A stretch of DNA of 64,000 nt from Bog-756 sp963699085 (GCA_963699085.1 CAVOTH010000005.1:277719-341718); one strand, 5' to 3'; counted from the stretch's first letter, positions 9,040 through 18,718 are shown. Notes: a model not told the origin generated them from the sequence alone. Program-made: numbers and translations.

Positions 9040-9324
9040 TCAGTCTGTCCTGGCACCGCCGAGCTTGGTGAGAACGTTGAGACGGGTATGCCTGACGCGT
9101 CCGCTTGTCGCTGGCAGGACCATCGTGAGTTGCCCAGCGTGAAAACGGGGCAGAAACTGCCACGAGGCGATCGCTCCACTCGGCCCTTTGGGATCGGTGA
9201 AGTCAGCCCACTTAGGGTTGTTCGAAGAACCGGACCAAAAGTGGTCCATCCGGTGCATCACCAGCGGTGCGAAGTGGCAGTGGATCGGCAGTTGCTCACG
9301 TGCGACGATCGAGCCATGGAGGGT
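9040..9324 (-). other. Open frame following the UAG stop of the AhpD-like gene
   Basis: The reading frame of the upstream AhpD-like gene continues open for 94 codons after its UAG, to a TGA at 9040. The text looks protein-like (for example REQLPIHCHFAPLVMH and NNPKWADFTDPKGPSG), and ATG codons at 9261 and 9258 could start a 73-residue protein. No ribosome-binding site is convincing. It could be a remnant, a small gene or chance. Apart from this, the 8961-9324 gap shows only the upstream region of the secreted-protein gene. Confidence 0.3.
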
Positions 9325-9924
9325 CTACGGCTCGCTCTTGACACCGGCGGGTCGGCCGTAGGTCACCTGTTGGACGACCTCTTGAGGTAACGACTCGACC
9401 AGCTGGGCGTCAGGGCTGGCCCCGAGAGCGTCGTTGACAGTGGAGAACGCCAGGCGAAGCGCGACGAAGGCGGTGATGGCGAAGATCTGCTGGTCGGTGA
9501 GCCCGGCGTCACGAAGTTCCTCCACGTCCGATGGGCTGGTGGCGTTGGGATCCCTGACGACCTTACGGGCCCAGGCCGCCATCGCCTTCTCCTGCTCGGT
9601 CAGACCCGTGTCATCGCCGCTCAGTACCCCGGCGGCAACAGTCGGATCGGACGCCGCGGAGAGCTTGCCCCCCCACGCCAGGGAGCAGTACGAGTCGCCC
9701 AGGGTCGACGCCGCTGCGGTCACCAGGATGCCGCGCTGGCGAAAGCTGAGGCCGCTCGGCTTGAACGCTTGTGACATCAACTCGAAGAGCCGCTCCACGG
9801 TCTCCGTCTGGTAAGCCCAGAGGTGGGAGACGTTCCACACGTAACCGCTCTCGTTCACGTCGTCGTCATAGAGGGCCTGTGCCTCCGGACTCGTTGGCGG
9901 CTCCTCGAGAAATCCAGCTGTCAT
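9325..9924 (-). CDS. AhpD/carboxymuconolactone decarboxylase-like protein
   Basis: A 199-residue all-helical protein of the AhpD-like superfamily, recognised by GLSFRQRGILVTAAAST and EKAMAAWARKVVRDPNATSPSDVEELRDAGLTDQQIFAI. Typical members use a C-x2-C...H active site for peroxide or carboxymuconolactone chemistry. Here the site reads GDSYCSLAWGG: the first Cys position is Asp and the His position is Trp, leaving one Cys. Classical disulfide peroxidase activity is therefore unlikely, or the chemistry is one-Cys. The ATG overlaps the methyltransferase stop (ATGA), so the two genes are coupled. Confidence 0.82.
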   Translation of the reverse strand: MTAGFLEEPPTSPEAQALYDDDVNESGYVWNVSHLWAYQTETVERLFELMSQAFKPSGLSFRQRGILVTAAASTLGDSYCSLAWGGKLSAASDPTVAAGVLSGDDTGLTEQEKAMAAWARKVVRDPNATSPSDVEELRDAGLTDQQIFAITAFVALRLAFSTVNDALGASPDAQLVESLPQEVVQQVTYGRPAGVKSEP

Positions 9925-10737
9925 TGTCGACGGTCCTCCTCGGGCTTGCGGGCCAGGTACCCGACAACGTTGATCTCGGCGCGAAGCGGCAAACCGTCCC
10001 GGACGTGCTCACGGGCCAGGTCCTCTGCTGCGTGGCGAAAGGCATCATGGCCCACGTTCTGTATCGCTTCGTATGCGGGACCAGTGGACGCGAGCGCACG
10101 GGAAAAGACCTCGGGGTCGGAGAACTCCCACGCGAACGGCACCTCGACCCGACGGATATCAACGAATCCACATGCCTGGAGCAGAGTTTCACCCGCACCC
10201 GGTCGGCCGAGTGACACCATCGTCGCCTGGTTGTCCACCTTGTCGTGGGCAGCAAGCCGGAACGGTGCCAGTGCCCACGCGCCCGGTGACACCTTTATAT
10301 GCCCCCATACCGTCATTCCGATCCGCCCACCGGGACGGAGCACACGGTCGATCTCGACGACGGCGTCCGGCGTCGTGCCCCAGATACCACGAAAACTCGT
10401 CACCACGTCGAACGCCCCGTCCTCCCAGGGCATGTCATGCATATCCCCGACCCGGATGTCACATTCAGGGCTCCGGAGTCGAGCTACGGCCACCAGTCTG
10501 GTTGATGCATCAATGCCCGCGCAGTGAGCACCGCGAAATTCGTGCGAGCTCGATGGCCAATCCTGAACCACATGCCACGTCGAGCAATCGGTCTCCTTCA
10601 TCTACCTTGAGGAGGTGTTGCATCGCAACGTATTCCCGGCAATTGCCCGGCTCACTCAAGGTCGCGAAGTCCACCGCCTCGCGACCCCAACCTTCGTCGA
10701 CCACTGTCCAGGCCTTTGCGTCTCGGCCATCTGACAT
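9921..10737 (-). pseudogene. Class I SAM-dependent methyltransferase, one frameshift
   Basis: The N-terminal 67 residues carry the SAM-binding motif LLDVACGSGLAIELA. The remainder, in a neighbouring frame, continues with GAHCAGIDASTRLV, VGDMHDMPWEDGAFDVV, RVLRPGGRIGMTVWG and a C-terminal substrate domain. Removing one A from AAA at 10536-10538 joins them into a normal methyltransferase of about 270 residues. This is probably a functional gene with a sequence error, but as given it is broken. The substrate is unknown; the pattern resembles UbiE-type enzymes. It is coupled to the AhpD-like gene by a 4-base overlap. The ATG at 10737 has a weak GGGGTG upstream. Confidence 0.72.
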
Positions 10738-10831
10738 CGCTGCACCCCGTTCTCGGCTAGTTAGCTTGTCACTTTTGCCAGGAGAACGCGAAAGTTCACA
10801 GGAGCACGTCCACGGGCACCTGGACCTCCTG

Positions 10832-11173
10832 TCACGCCCCCGCCGAGCATTCCTCGTGTATCGGATGGCCTGAGTCGAATGGCCGAGGTGTTCCGCTTCG
10901 GCGGCTGAGTTTCTGAAGGTGATCGAACTGTCGTACCGTGAACGTTCCGTCGCAGATGGCGCACCGGTATGGCCGTCGGCTCAGAATGTCGTCGTCCGAG
11001 ACGATCTCATGCAGAGGCCGCCTGGTCAATGATTGCACCTGTCGCTGAACGTCGATGTCGGCCCATTCTCGATCTTCCCACTTGGGCGGAGTGATGCCGG
11101 CAGCGATGCACAACTGTTCCGCACCGTGCGGGCTGATTCTGATGGCACAGACGATGCCGTCAGTCGAAGACAT
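10832..11173 (-). CDS. Small hypothetical protein with CxxC motif
   Basis: A 113-residue protein of unknown function. The N-terminal part (IVCAIRISPHGAEQLCIAAGITPPKWEDREWADID) looks folded; the C-terminal part has CAICDGTF and, further on, H-x4-C, a layout that could bind zinc. Codon choice looks coding. A TAGAAT -10 box at 11187-11182 lies eight bases before the ATG, consistent with a leaderless mRNA; a GTG two codons upstream is an alternative start. The neighbouring minus-strand genes are separated by about 50-90 bases. Confidence 0.5.
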   Translation of the reverse strand: MSSTDGIVCAIRISPHGAEQLCIAAGITPPKWEDREWADIDVQRQVQSLTRRPLHEIVSDDDILSRRPYRCAICDGTFTVRQFDHLQKLSRRSGTPRPFDSGHPIHEECSAGA

Positions 11174-11181
11174 GGGCACAA

Positions 11182-11187
11182 ATTCTA
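11182..11187 (-). promoter_or_regulatory. TAGAAT -10 box, leaderless-type
   Basis: TAGAAT on the minus strand ends eight bases before the ATG at 11173 of the CxxC protein gene, so transcription would begin at or next to the start codon. Confidence 0.45.
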
Positions 11188-11227
11188 AGGGGTTTCCGGA
11201 TGCAGCCGGCGCGGCCGGGGCTGCGCT

Positions 11228-12388
11228 TCAGATGAAGGACGCTTCGGCAGTGAGACCCAACTCCGGGTGTGGGCCGACGGCGTTGGACTGGAGGGTGCCG
11301 ATCCCCGTCGAGCCGTCGCCCAGGTCTTCCACGCTGACGATGCAATCACGATGCTGGTGGATCCGGCGAGCCACCTCGACGGTGTCGCACCCGGTGATGT
11401 GCTCGCCGTCGACATGCAGCTCGCCCCGCCACTCACCGTGGTAGTGCCCCTCGAATCCGCCATAGAGCCCAGTACCGAGATGGAAGCCGGTACCTGATAC
11501 CGGAGCGATCCGATAGGTGTGTTCGGTTCCGTCGGCGAGTACCCCGCTGATGGTGCCCCCCACCAATCGGCGGTTGTCATCCTGGAACTGCAAGTCGGTT
11601 CGGATGTCACGGAAGGGCTTGGTCCGCCCGTCGGGGAGTTCGATCCCCCCGTGGGCGCTCCCGGTGGACCACCCGGGACCTTCGTAGCGTTGGTAGTAGA
11701 TGAAGAGGGTGAATTGGCGGCCGTCCGGCCGGCTCATGGTCACCGGCATCCACACGAACATGCCCGAGGCATCCTCCGGGACCGGGGAGGCTTCGATGTC
11801 CTCCTGGGGAAGGCCGACGCCATAGCGGACACCCCACGACCGGTCCCGCGCTCCTACCCACAGCAGGTCATCGACTTCGTGGCGGTCGCCGTCAATGTCC
11901 ACCCATCCGCGGGCCACGCCGCTCTGATGGAAGCGCATGATGTCGGCGTCGATCCGGGAACGGCTACGGCTGATGTGGGTTTCCCTCTCCTCCATAGCCG
12001 GTGGAGCCACTCCCTCGATCTCGAGATCGAAACTGATCGGCACGATGTCATTTGTGGCCAATCGGTACCGTGTCCGTCGCAGCGGTTCGATGATCTCGTA
12101 GCCGATGGGTCCGACGTCGTTGCGCTCCAACTGAGACGACAGACGACGACTGGAGCGCACTGTCCACTGCTCAGTGCCCCGGGACACTCCGGCGAATCCG
12201 TCCATGACGTTCCGATTCACATACTTTCCCAGGCCGAATGCCACACTCAACGATCCGTCCCGGGCCGCGGCCATGGCCCAGATCTTCTCGGTCCACGATC
12301 GGTCGGACTGGCTGACGCGTGCAAAGGTGTCGACGATCTGGTGATTGAGGAGTTCGTCTGCCCCGAGTAGTGGACCGGGCTTGGTCAT
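11228..12388 (-). CDS. Conserved hypothetical protein, beta-rich (possibly CrtC/AttH-like fold)
   Basis: A 386-residue soluble protein without signal peptide or membrane segment. It has an N-terminal block with DGSLSVAFGLGKYVNRNVMDGFAG and a C-terminal block with GWVDIDGDRHEVDDLLWVGARDRSWGVR and WRGELHVDGEHITGCDTVE. Paired lipocalin-like halves of this style occur in carotenoid hydratase-like (CrtC/AttH) proteins and in uncharacterised actinobacterial proteins; I make no functional claim. The start is set by GGGAGG eight bases before the ATG. It is monocistronic as far as visible, between the CxxC protein gene and apt. Confidence 0.75.
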   Translation of the reverse strand: MTKPGPLLGADELLNHQIVDTFARVSQSDRSWTEKIWAMAAARDGSLSVAFGLGKYVNRNVMDGFAGVSRGTEQWTVRSSRRLSSQLERNDVGPIGYEIIEPLRRTRYRLATNDIVPISFDLEIEGVAPPAMEERETHISRSRSRIDADIMRFHQSGVARGWVDIDGDRHEVDDLLWVGARDRSWGVRYGVGLPQEDIEASPVPEDASGMFVWMPVTMSRPDGRQFTLFIYYQRYEGPGWSTGSAHGGIELPDGRTKPFRDIRTDLQFQDDNRRLVGGTISGVLADGTEHTYRIAPVSGTGFHLGTGLYGGFEGHYHGEWRGELHVDGEHITGCDTVEVARRIHQHRDCIVSVEDLGDGSTGIGTLQSNAVGPHPELGLTAEASFI

Positions 12389-12541
12389 GGCGCATGCCTC
12401 CCAGCTGAAGCGAAACGTTCGTCTGAGTGCTGCAACATGCCGATGTTCAGTCTTCTCGACGCCTGGATCTGACCTTAGTTGAGCGGTCCGATTACAACTG
12501 ATCCACGTTTCGAACCCGGTGCAGCCAAGGATGCTGCCCGC

Positions 12542-13111
12542 TCAGTGGGCGACCACATGGACCCGGATCCCGGGGAGCAGGTCGCGGCCGCCGAGGTGCT
12601 CGAGCTCGAGCAACGCCGCCAGACCCACCAGTTCGGCGCCAGCGCTGGCAACGAGCGTAGCGGCCGCCCGGGCGGTGCCACCGGTTGCGATGACATCGTC
12701 TACCAACAGGACACGGTCTCCGGGGGCCAGGGCATCGGTATGGATCTCGAGGGCGTCGATGCCGTATTCCAACTCGTAGGACACGCTCAAGGTTTCCCAG
12801 GGCAGTTTGCCGGACTTGCGTAACGGAACCAGGCCGGCACCGAGGGCGATGGCGGCCGGCGCGCCGAGAATGAAGCCGCGGGCTTCGATGGCGGCGACCT
12901 TGTCCACCTGGCCGCGGAACGGAGCGACCAGGGCCTTGACGATGAGTTCGAACGCCGCCGCGTCGGCCAACAGGTTGGTGATGTCCTTGAAGACCACGCC
13001 GGGCTCCGGGAAGTCCGGCACGTCCCGCAGTGACTGCCGGGCGACGGCTTCTGCCCGGGCGAGCAGGTCATCGAGCTCCGATTGGGAGAGTTGCCGAGTG
13101 AGTTCTGGCAT
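12542..13111 (-). CDS. apt: Adenine phosphoribosyltransferase
   Basis: Purine salvage enzyme that makes AMP from adenine and PRPP. The 189-residue product has the family landmarks VPDFPEPGVVFKDITNLLAD near residue 30, IEARGFILGAPAA near 78, RKSGKLPWET near 98 and the PRPP loop VLLVDDVIATGGTA near residues 132-145. The ATG at 13111 is chosen because AGGAG lies five bases upstream; a longer frame begins at 13159 without a site. Gene order elsewhere often places apt near relA or secD; neither is visible here. Confidence 0.95.
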   Translation of the reverse strand: MPELTRQLSQSELDDLLARAEAVARQSLRDVPDFPEPGVVFKDITNLLADAAAFELIVKALVAPFRGQVDKVAAIEARGFILGAPAAIALGAGLVPLRKSGKLPWETLSVSYELEYGIDALEIHTDALAPGDRVLLVDDVIATGGTARAAATLVASAGAELVGLAALLELEHLGGRDLLPGIRVHVVAH

Positions 13112-13371
13112 GGGACTCCTGGGTGGAAGAGAGACTTCCAGCATGGCCGATTGCACCACATCCGGCTTCTGGACACGATCCGGGGACGAACTCGACCGGG
13201 CCGTGCCTCGGCCGGCCCCGTCTGCTGCGTCGGGGCCGCCAGGCGACAGTTCTGATGAGGGCCTCCGAGCTTCAGATGGCGACCAACTGGTTCGATACCA
13301 CTAGACATGGAGATCAGGCGGAGCTCGCGTCCCAGGGAACGCCACCCCTGTCGACCTCGAGACCAACGGCG

Positions 13372-15312
13372 ATGATCGAGAGCGGAAATCCCTGGACGGT
13401 GGAGGACATCAACGCTGAGCCCTCCACGCTTACTCATGTTGAGGGTGACCGTTGCCCGGAAGTTCCCGATCCCGTGTTGAGGCGTGCCAGGCGCCGGCGA
13501 GTTGTGCTGGCCCTGCTCCTCTCCGCCGAGGTGGTGGGCGTGCTACTGCTCTGCATGCTCGTTGGGACCGTTGAATCGGATGACCCGGCTTACGCCACTC
13601 TGCAGCGCATCGGACTGGGCAACGGAGTCACCGTTTCACCGCACCTCGATGACATTCGCCTCATGATGTTCATCGGACTCGTTCTGGCTGTGCTGGCAGC
13701 TCTTGCCCTGGCCTCGGCAACCTTGTGGATCTCGATCGGACAGTCAGTCGAACGGAACCCCTGGTGGTCGGTGCCGTTACTGGTTTTCATCTGCGTGGGT
13801 AACCTCCTGGCAGCGGTACCCATTGTCCTGTTCGCTCTCCATTATTCGAAGAGCTCGAACCCACCGCCCTCCGATAGCCACCTGGCGTCATTGCTGGCCT
13901 CAATCCCCGTCTTCTATCTCCTCCTCGTGGCGTACTGCTGTTGGCGAGTCCTGCGACAGTCCGGATTCCGGCCGCGACTCTGCACCTTCATCAGTGCGGC
14001 CGCTGTATCGATCGTGTTTGCCGCGGGATTGGTTGCAGTGAACGAACTCGACGTCGGTAGCTACCTGAGCCAGTCCGTTTCCCAGCAACGACCGATGCTT
14101 CCCGTGATCGACGCCGGATTCTGGAATATGTCGATCGTTCAGCATCCGGCATCTGAACTTGCGACCTCGACTACGTGCGGAAGCCCCAAATTCTGTGTGC
14201 TGTGGGGAACGGGGGAGAACCATGCCCTCTTTGGCCCGTCAGGTGAAGTGACGGTAACAACCGATGGAGGCCGGACATGGCACAGCTGGCTGTTGCCTTC
14301 GCCGCTGAATCAGATAGCGCCGTTCCGGCTGTCGCCTACCTGCAGCGAGTTGGAGTGTGTGACGCCTCTGACCTCCCTGTGGGGCACCAATTCGTTCTAT
14401 CGGATCGCCGTGTCATCCGATGGTCACGTCTCGGGCACCTTCCTGGTGGGTAGCGGCCCCTTCGCAGGGTCCGAGTCGTGTCCATCCGTCGACTGGTGCG
14501 CTACGACTACCGACCCGAACGGAACACGGGCCGATCGGCAGTTCGCGGTCAGCTCTGGCCCGAATATGAGCACCCAGGTGATTCCGTTCTCCGGCTCTGA
14601 GTTGCCCGGCTTCGGTGCAGGCGGCAACGTCTCTCTGGCGTGTCCGTCCGTCGGCCATTGTGTAGTGGCGGCTTCGATCCCGACATCGGGTCAGGCGGGT
14701 GCGAGTTCCGTCGATCCTTCGGATCTCCAGTCAAGAGAACTGGTCCTCGCATCCACGGCAGACGCGGGCGGCTCCTGGACGAAATCGATGTTTCCGCCCA
14801 CGAGCTCATGGGGAGATGTGGGGAGTGCAATCCGGGTCGCTGCACCCTCGGCCGTGGCGGTCCAGGACATCGTTTGCCCCACTGCGTCCGTCTGTATGGC
14901 CGTGGTCGGTACGGGAGAGACTCCAACCGGCTTCCTGAAGAGCAGCGACGGGGGGGCATCGTGGCAGTTCCTGCCGCTGCCAGCTGGATGGGAGCAGTCG
15001 TTTGGAGCGCGATTGCAGTGCTTCGGTGCCGAGATGTGCATCGTTTCGTCGAGTGCGTCGTTTCTGTCCTCCGCCGTCAACGCCTTCCGGACAACAGATG
15101 GTGGGCAGACCTGGCACCCGGTGAAGTTCCCGGCGAATGCTCAGCTCTTCGGATTCGCGTGTGCGTCGGAGGAATTTTGCGTTGGAGGAGCGATCTCGAA
15201 CTCGTTCAGCCCGGAGAACGGATCGAAGACCCCGCTCCTGTCTGTCAGCCGCGACGGCGGGGCGACCTGGGAGCTGCAGGCGATGCCGGTGCCGCACCTC
15301 GTGAAGGGTTGA
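13372..15312 (+). CDS. Membrane-anchored seven-motif propeller protein with Asp-box repeats
   Basis: About 646 residues from this start; ATG at 13276 would add 32 residues and cannot be excluded, as neither has a clear ribosome-binding site. An acidic N-terminus is followed by five hydrophobic segments within about the first 240 residues (for example VVLALLLSAEVVGVLLLCML and MMFIGLVLAVLAALALA). The remainder should be extracellular. It holds Asp-box motifs (TTDGGRTWHSW, SSDGGASWQF, TTDGGQTWHP, SRDGGATWEL), as in BNR propellers. It also has seven C-x4/5-C pairs. The same Cys spacing and count occur in the broken secreted protein at 4367. A sensing, adhesion or glycan-binding role is inferred from architecture only. 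Confidence 0.78.
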   Translation: MIESGNPWTVEDINAEPSTLTHVEGDRCPEVPDPVLRRARRRRVVLALLLSAEVVGVLLLCMLVGTVESDDPAYATLQRIGLGNGVTVSPHLDDIRLMMFIGLVLAVLAALALASATLWISIGQSVERNPWWSVPLLVFICVGNLLAAVPIVLFALHYSKSSNPPPSDSHLASLLASIPVFYLLLVAYCCWRVLRQSGFRPRLCTFISAAAVSIVFAAGLVAVNELDVGSYLSQSVSQQRPMLPVIDAGFWNMSIVQHPASELATSTTCGSPKFCVLWGTGENHALFGPSGEVTVTTDGGRTWHSWLLPSPLNQIAPFRLSPTCSELECVTPLTSLWGTNSFYRIAVSSDGHVSGTFLVGSGPFAGSESCPSVDWCATTTDPNGTRADRQFAVSSGPNMSTQVIPFSGSELPGFGAGGNVSLACPSVGHCVVAASIPTSGQAGASSVDPSDLQSRELVLASTADAGGSWTKSMFPPTSSWGDVGSAIRVAAPSAVAVQDIVCPTASVCMAVVGTGETPTGFLKSSDGGASWQFLPLPAGWEQSFGARLQCFGAEMCIVSSSASFLSSAVNAFRTTDGGQTWHPVKFPANAQLFGFACASEEFCVGGAISNSFSPENGSKTPLLSVSRDGGATWELQAMPVPHLVKG

Positions 15313-15338
15313 GGCACAACAGAGACTGCGTGAATTGA

Positions 15339-15362
15339 CGATCCGGTGACCTCACGCTTTTC
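15339..15362. repeat. 24-base copy of part of tRNA-Phe (possible att remnant)
   Basis: Identical over 24 bases to 18410-18433, the anticodon-loop-to-T-arm part of tRNA-Phe, in direct orientation. It lies about 3.05 kb beyond the 3-prime end of the tRNA, the side on which tRNA-integrating elements insert. The flanks do not match, so no complete displaced tRNA end is present. Confidence 0.75.
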
Positions 15363-15508
15363 CAAGGGAATCGTCCGGGGACCCGGGTGCCCGACGTCGC
15401 TGGTGAGAGACCGTTGTGTCCCCGTTCTCCCGCCGAACCCAGCTGCCCCGCAGCTGTTCCCGGGGCGGATCGTGTGCGGGACGTGATTTCACGGGTCAAA
15501 ATGTCCCG

Positions 15509-18324
15509 ATGGCGGGCCCGACCGGAGAGGTGACGCTTCTCTTCACTGATATCGAGGGATCCACCCAGCTCTGGGACATCCATCCGGATGCCATGGCAAG
15601 GGCCCTGCGGCGCCACGACGCCGTGCTGCGGGGGGTAATCGAGGCGCACCGGGGGTATGTGTTCAAGACGGTTGGCGATGCCTTCTGTGCCACATTCGCC
15701 GACGCGGCAGACGCTGTTCATGCGGCGGTGGAGATCCAGCGGGCCCTCGCCATCGAGCCGTGGCCTCCTGAGGTCACCATCCGAGTCCGCATGGGCTTGC
15801 ACTCGGGGACCTGCGAGGAGCGCGACGGTGACTATTTCGGCCCTGAAGTCAACCGGACTGCCCGCCTCGAGGCGGCGGCCCACGGGGGGCAAATCGTCCT
15901 ATCGGCCACCACCGCTGAGCTCTTTTCCACTCAGCCGGCAACCGGGATCACGCTGGTCGACCTGGGCGAGCACCGCCTCAAGGACCTGAGCCGACCCGAA
16001 CGGGTGGCCCAGGTGGCCGCTTCAGGATTGGCGAAGGACTTCCCGCCTCTGCGGAGTCTGTCGAATCCCGCGCTGCGCCACAACTTGCCCCAGGTGGCCT
16101 CGAGTTTCGTTGGCCGGTACGCCGAGTTGAGCCGCCTCAGAGCGCTCCTGGCCACAGAACGCCTCGTCACCCTGACCGGTCCTGGAGGCACCGGAAAGAC
16201 CCGCCTGGCTCTCCAGGCCGGGGCCGAGGAACTCGACGGTTCGGCCGACGAGGTCTGGTTCTGCGATCTATCCACTTTCTCGCACGCCGATGCCGTTGCC
16301 CGGGAGGTCGCCGCCGTCCTCGGGGTTCCCTTACTACCCGGGCGCGATCCCCTCGACTCCCTGACGGAGGGTTTGGCACCCGTCGCTTGCTTCTCGTCCT
16401 CGACAACTGCGAGCATCTGCTCGCCCCGGCAGGAACCCTGGTGGCCCGCCTGCTGGCCGGGTGTCCGGGGATCGTGGTTCTGACCACCAGTCGAGAACCT
16501 CTGTCGGTGCCCGGCGAGCATGTGCTTCGGGTTACGCCTCTCGGTCTGCCCGAGAATATCTCGGGCGCCGTACCGTTGGCCGAAGTGTTGGCGTCCGATG
16601 CGGCCACGCTCTTCGTGGACCGGGCAGAGGCCCACGACGACCGTTTTGTCCTCGATGAGACCACGGCACCTCTGGTGGCCACTGTCTGTCAGCGCATCGA
16701 CGGGTTGCCTCTGGCGATCGAGTTGGCTGCTGCCCGGCTGCGCACCATGAGCTTGGGAGACCTCGAGGCTCGCCTGGGCGACCACCTGCGGGTCCTGCGC
16801 GGCACCGGAGGCCAGTTCGCCGGAGGGCGTCAGCAGACCATCACGGCGTTAATCGACTGGTCGTACCGCCTGCTGAACGAAACGGAGCAGGCGGTCTTCG
16901 CCCGCCTCTCGGTGTTCGCCGGCCCGTTCGGACTCCCCGCCGCGTTGGCGGTAGCGACGGGCGACGACCTCGAAGACTTTGACGTCGAGGATGCCGTCTT
17001 CTCGTTGGTCGACAAGTCCCTGCTCGTCCCCGAGGCCGCCGGATCCTCCACCTGTTACCGGTATCTGGAGTCAATCCGCCAGTTCGCCGCCGCCCAACTA
17101 GAAGCGGCCGGAGCTTCCGAGCTCGGTGGCGCCCGGGACCGGCTGGTCAACTTCTACGACGGGCTGGTGGCCGAGGCCGAGTCCGAGCTCGCCGGACCCG
17201 GGGAGGTCGCCTGGTTCGGCCGCCTCGACCACGAGCTACCAAACCTCCTGGTCGCCTTTGAGCATGCTGCCGACGGCTTCGGGGTAAAGGATTGGGGGTT
17301 GGCCATGGGAGCCGCGCTCTTCCTCTATTGGGTCCAAGCCGAACAGGCGCTCGGCATCGAGGTCCTTGAGCGGGCTTTGTCGCAGGACGTCGAAGAAGGG
17401 TCCACCTCTGTGCGGACCAAAGCCATGTGGGTGTTGGCCGATCTGTCCGAACATGCCGGTCTTTACGGTCGGGCCGGGGCGTTGGCCGAAGAGGCCTTCG
17501 CTGACGCACTGCGGATCGGGCAGCTGACCGATGCAGCCATGGCCCGGAGGGTCACTGCGCTCTGCGCCCTGGCCCGGGAAGACGAGGACGGGGTGGGATC
17601 GGCTCTGGTCCTAATGGACGAGTCGTACCACCTGGCCGAACGTTCAGGAGACCCGCTGACGATGGCCATCGTGGTTCTCGAATCGGGGAATATCTTGTCC
17701 GTAGCCGGCGAGTGCGAGAATGCGCGGGTGCGGCTTGGTGAGGCTCTCGAGAGATCCGAGAGTCTCAGGAGTGGCGCCCTTGTCGGAATGGCCACAATGA
17801 GCCTTGGCAATGTCGATGAGGCCGAGGGCAACCTCGACAAAGCCTTCGAGCAATTCACGGTTTCGCTGGCGTTGCTTCGTCGCAATCGCGGAGGCTCGGT
17901 CGGCCCGAGTGCCGGGTTAGCGGCCCTCAATCTCGCATCCATTCTGGTGACGAGGGGTGAATGCGACGAGGCTCTCGAGATGCTTCCCCTCGTCATACCC
18001 AACGCCCGGGCCTACCCCCTCTGGGTCACGCTGCTCGTTACGGCCCAGGTAGCGCGGGCTACCGGCGACCTCGAGACGGCCACCGTGCTGCACGGAGCGG
18101 TCGGTCCGGGCATCGAAGGTGCCGGGGCGTCGGCGGGGGACATGGCCACACAGCTCCATCGGGACGACCTCGAGGCGCTCCGATCGGACGCTTCGGTGGA
18201 TTTCGATCGGCTCTACGGGTCGGGGCGACGAATGACGGAGGACGAGGCGCTCCGTCTCGCCACCCAATTCGTCGCGCAGCACCAAAGGCACTTCACCGCC
18301 GATGCTCTGGTCAATCATCGGTAG
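15509..18324 (+). pseudogene. Class III nucleotidyl cyclase-ATPase-TPR regulator, one frameshift
   Basis: Residues 1-170 form a class III adenylate/guanylate cyclase domain (TLLFTDIEGSTQLW, FKTVGDAFCATF, RMGLHSGTCEERDGDYFGPEVNRTARLE). Then come a STAND-type ATPase with Walker A GPGGTGKTRLAL near residue 228 and LLLVLDNCEHLL as Walker B. A helical repeat region runs to the end. The frame breaks near 16376-16378; restoring one missing base gives about 938 continuous residues. Mycobacterial relatives often end in a LuxR-type HTH, but none is visible here, so DNA binding is not supported. The gene sits between the two copies of the 24-base tRNA-Phe repeat, which hints at acquisition. Confidence 0.72.
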
Positions 18325-18393
18325 GATCGAACTGGACAGTGGGAGGACAGCACCTGCTCCCCTGCATCACGGCTCCTACCTGCATGAACCCAG

Positions 18394-18466
18394 TGGTCGG
18401 GACCGGCGTCGATCCGGTGACCTCACGCTTTTCAGGCGCGCGCTCTACCAACTGAGCTACCCGACC
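18394..18466 (-). tRNA. tRNA-Phe (GAA)
   Basis: Complete cloverleaf: acceptor GGTCGGG/CCCGACC, anticodon loop CTGAAAA giving GAA, T-arm ACCGG...CCGGT. CCA is not encoded. Part of the sequence is duplicated at 15339-15362. Confidence 0.93.
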
Positions 18467-18498
18467 TCGCCCCAAAGCCCCACAGGGGAACTTCGGAG

Positions 18499-18576
18499 TG
18501 GCGGACCTGACGGGATTTGAACCCGCGACCTCCGCCTTGACAGGGCGGCGTGCACTCCAAACTGCACCACAGGTCC
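18499..18576 (-). tRNA. tRNA-Asp (GTC)
   Basis: Acceptor GGACCTG/CAGGTCC, anticodon loop CTGTCAA giving GTC, discriminator G, and an encoded CCA at 18501-18499. It is 33 bases upstream of tRNA-Phe on the same strand and probably co-transcribed. Confidence 0.94.
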
Positions 18577-18607
18577 CCAACCAGCTAACGCACGCTGGGG
18601 TCTACAG

Positions 18608-18680
18608 CACCCCCAACGGGATTCGAACCCGTGTTACCGCCTTGAAAGGGCGGCGTCCTCGGCCGCTAGACGATGGGGGC
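18608..18680 (-). tRNA. tRNA-Glu (TTC)
   Basis: Acceptor GCCCCCA pairs with TGGGGGT (one G-U), anticodon loop CTTTCAA giving TTC, T-arm ACGGG/CCCGT. CCA is not encoded. It is the first tRNA of a Glu-Asp-Phe cluster on the minus strand. Confidence 0.94.
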
Positions 18681-18718
18681 TCGGTCCCGAATAGGGCTTA
18701 CGGACTTTAGCAGAGGGA

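Noticed and set aside
15509..18324. LuxR-type HTH at the end of the cyclase-ATPase protein
   Set aside because: The C-terminal residues are helical repeat without the LuxR motif; only the relative at 50049 has it.
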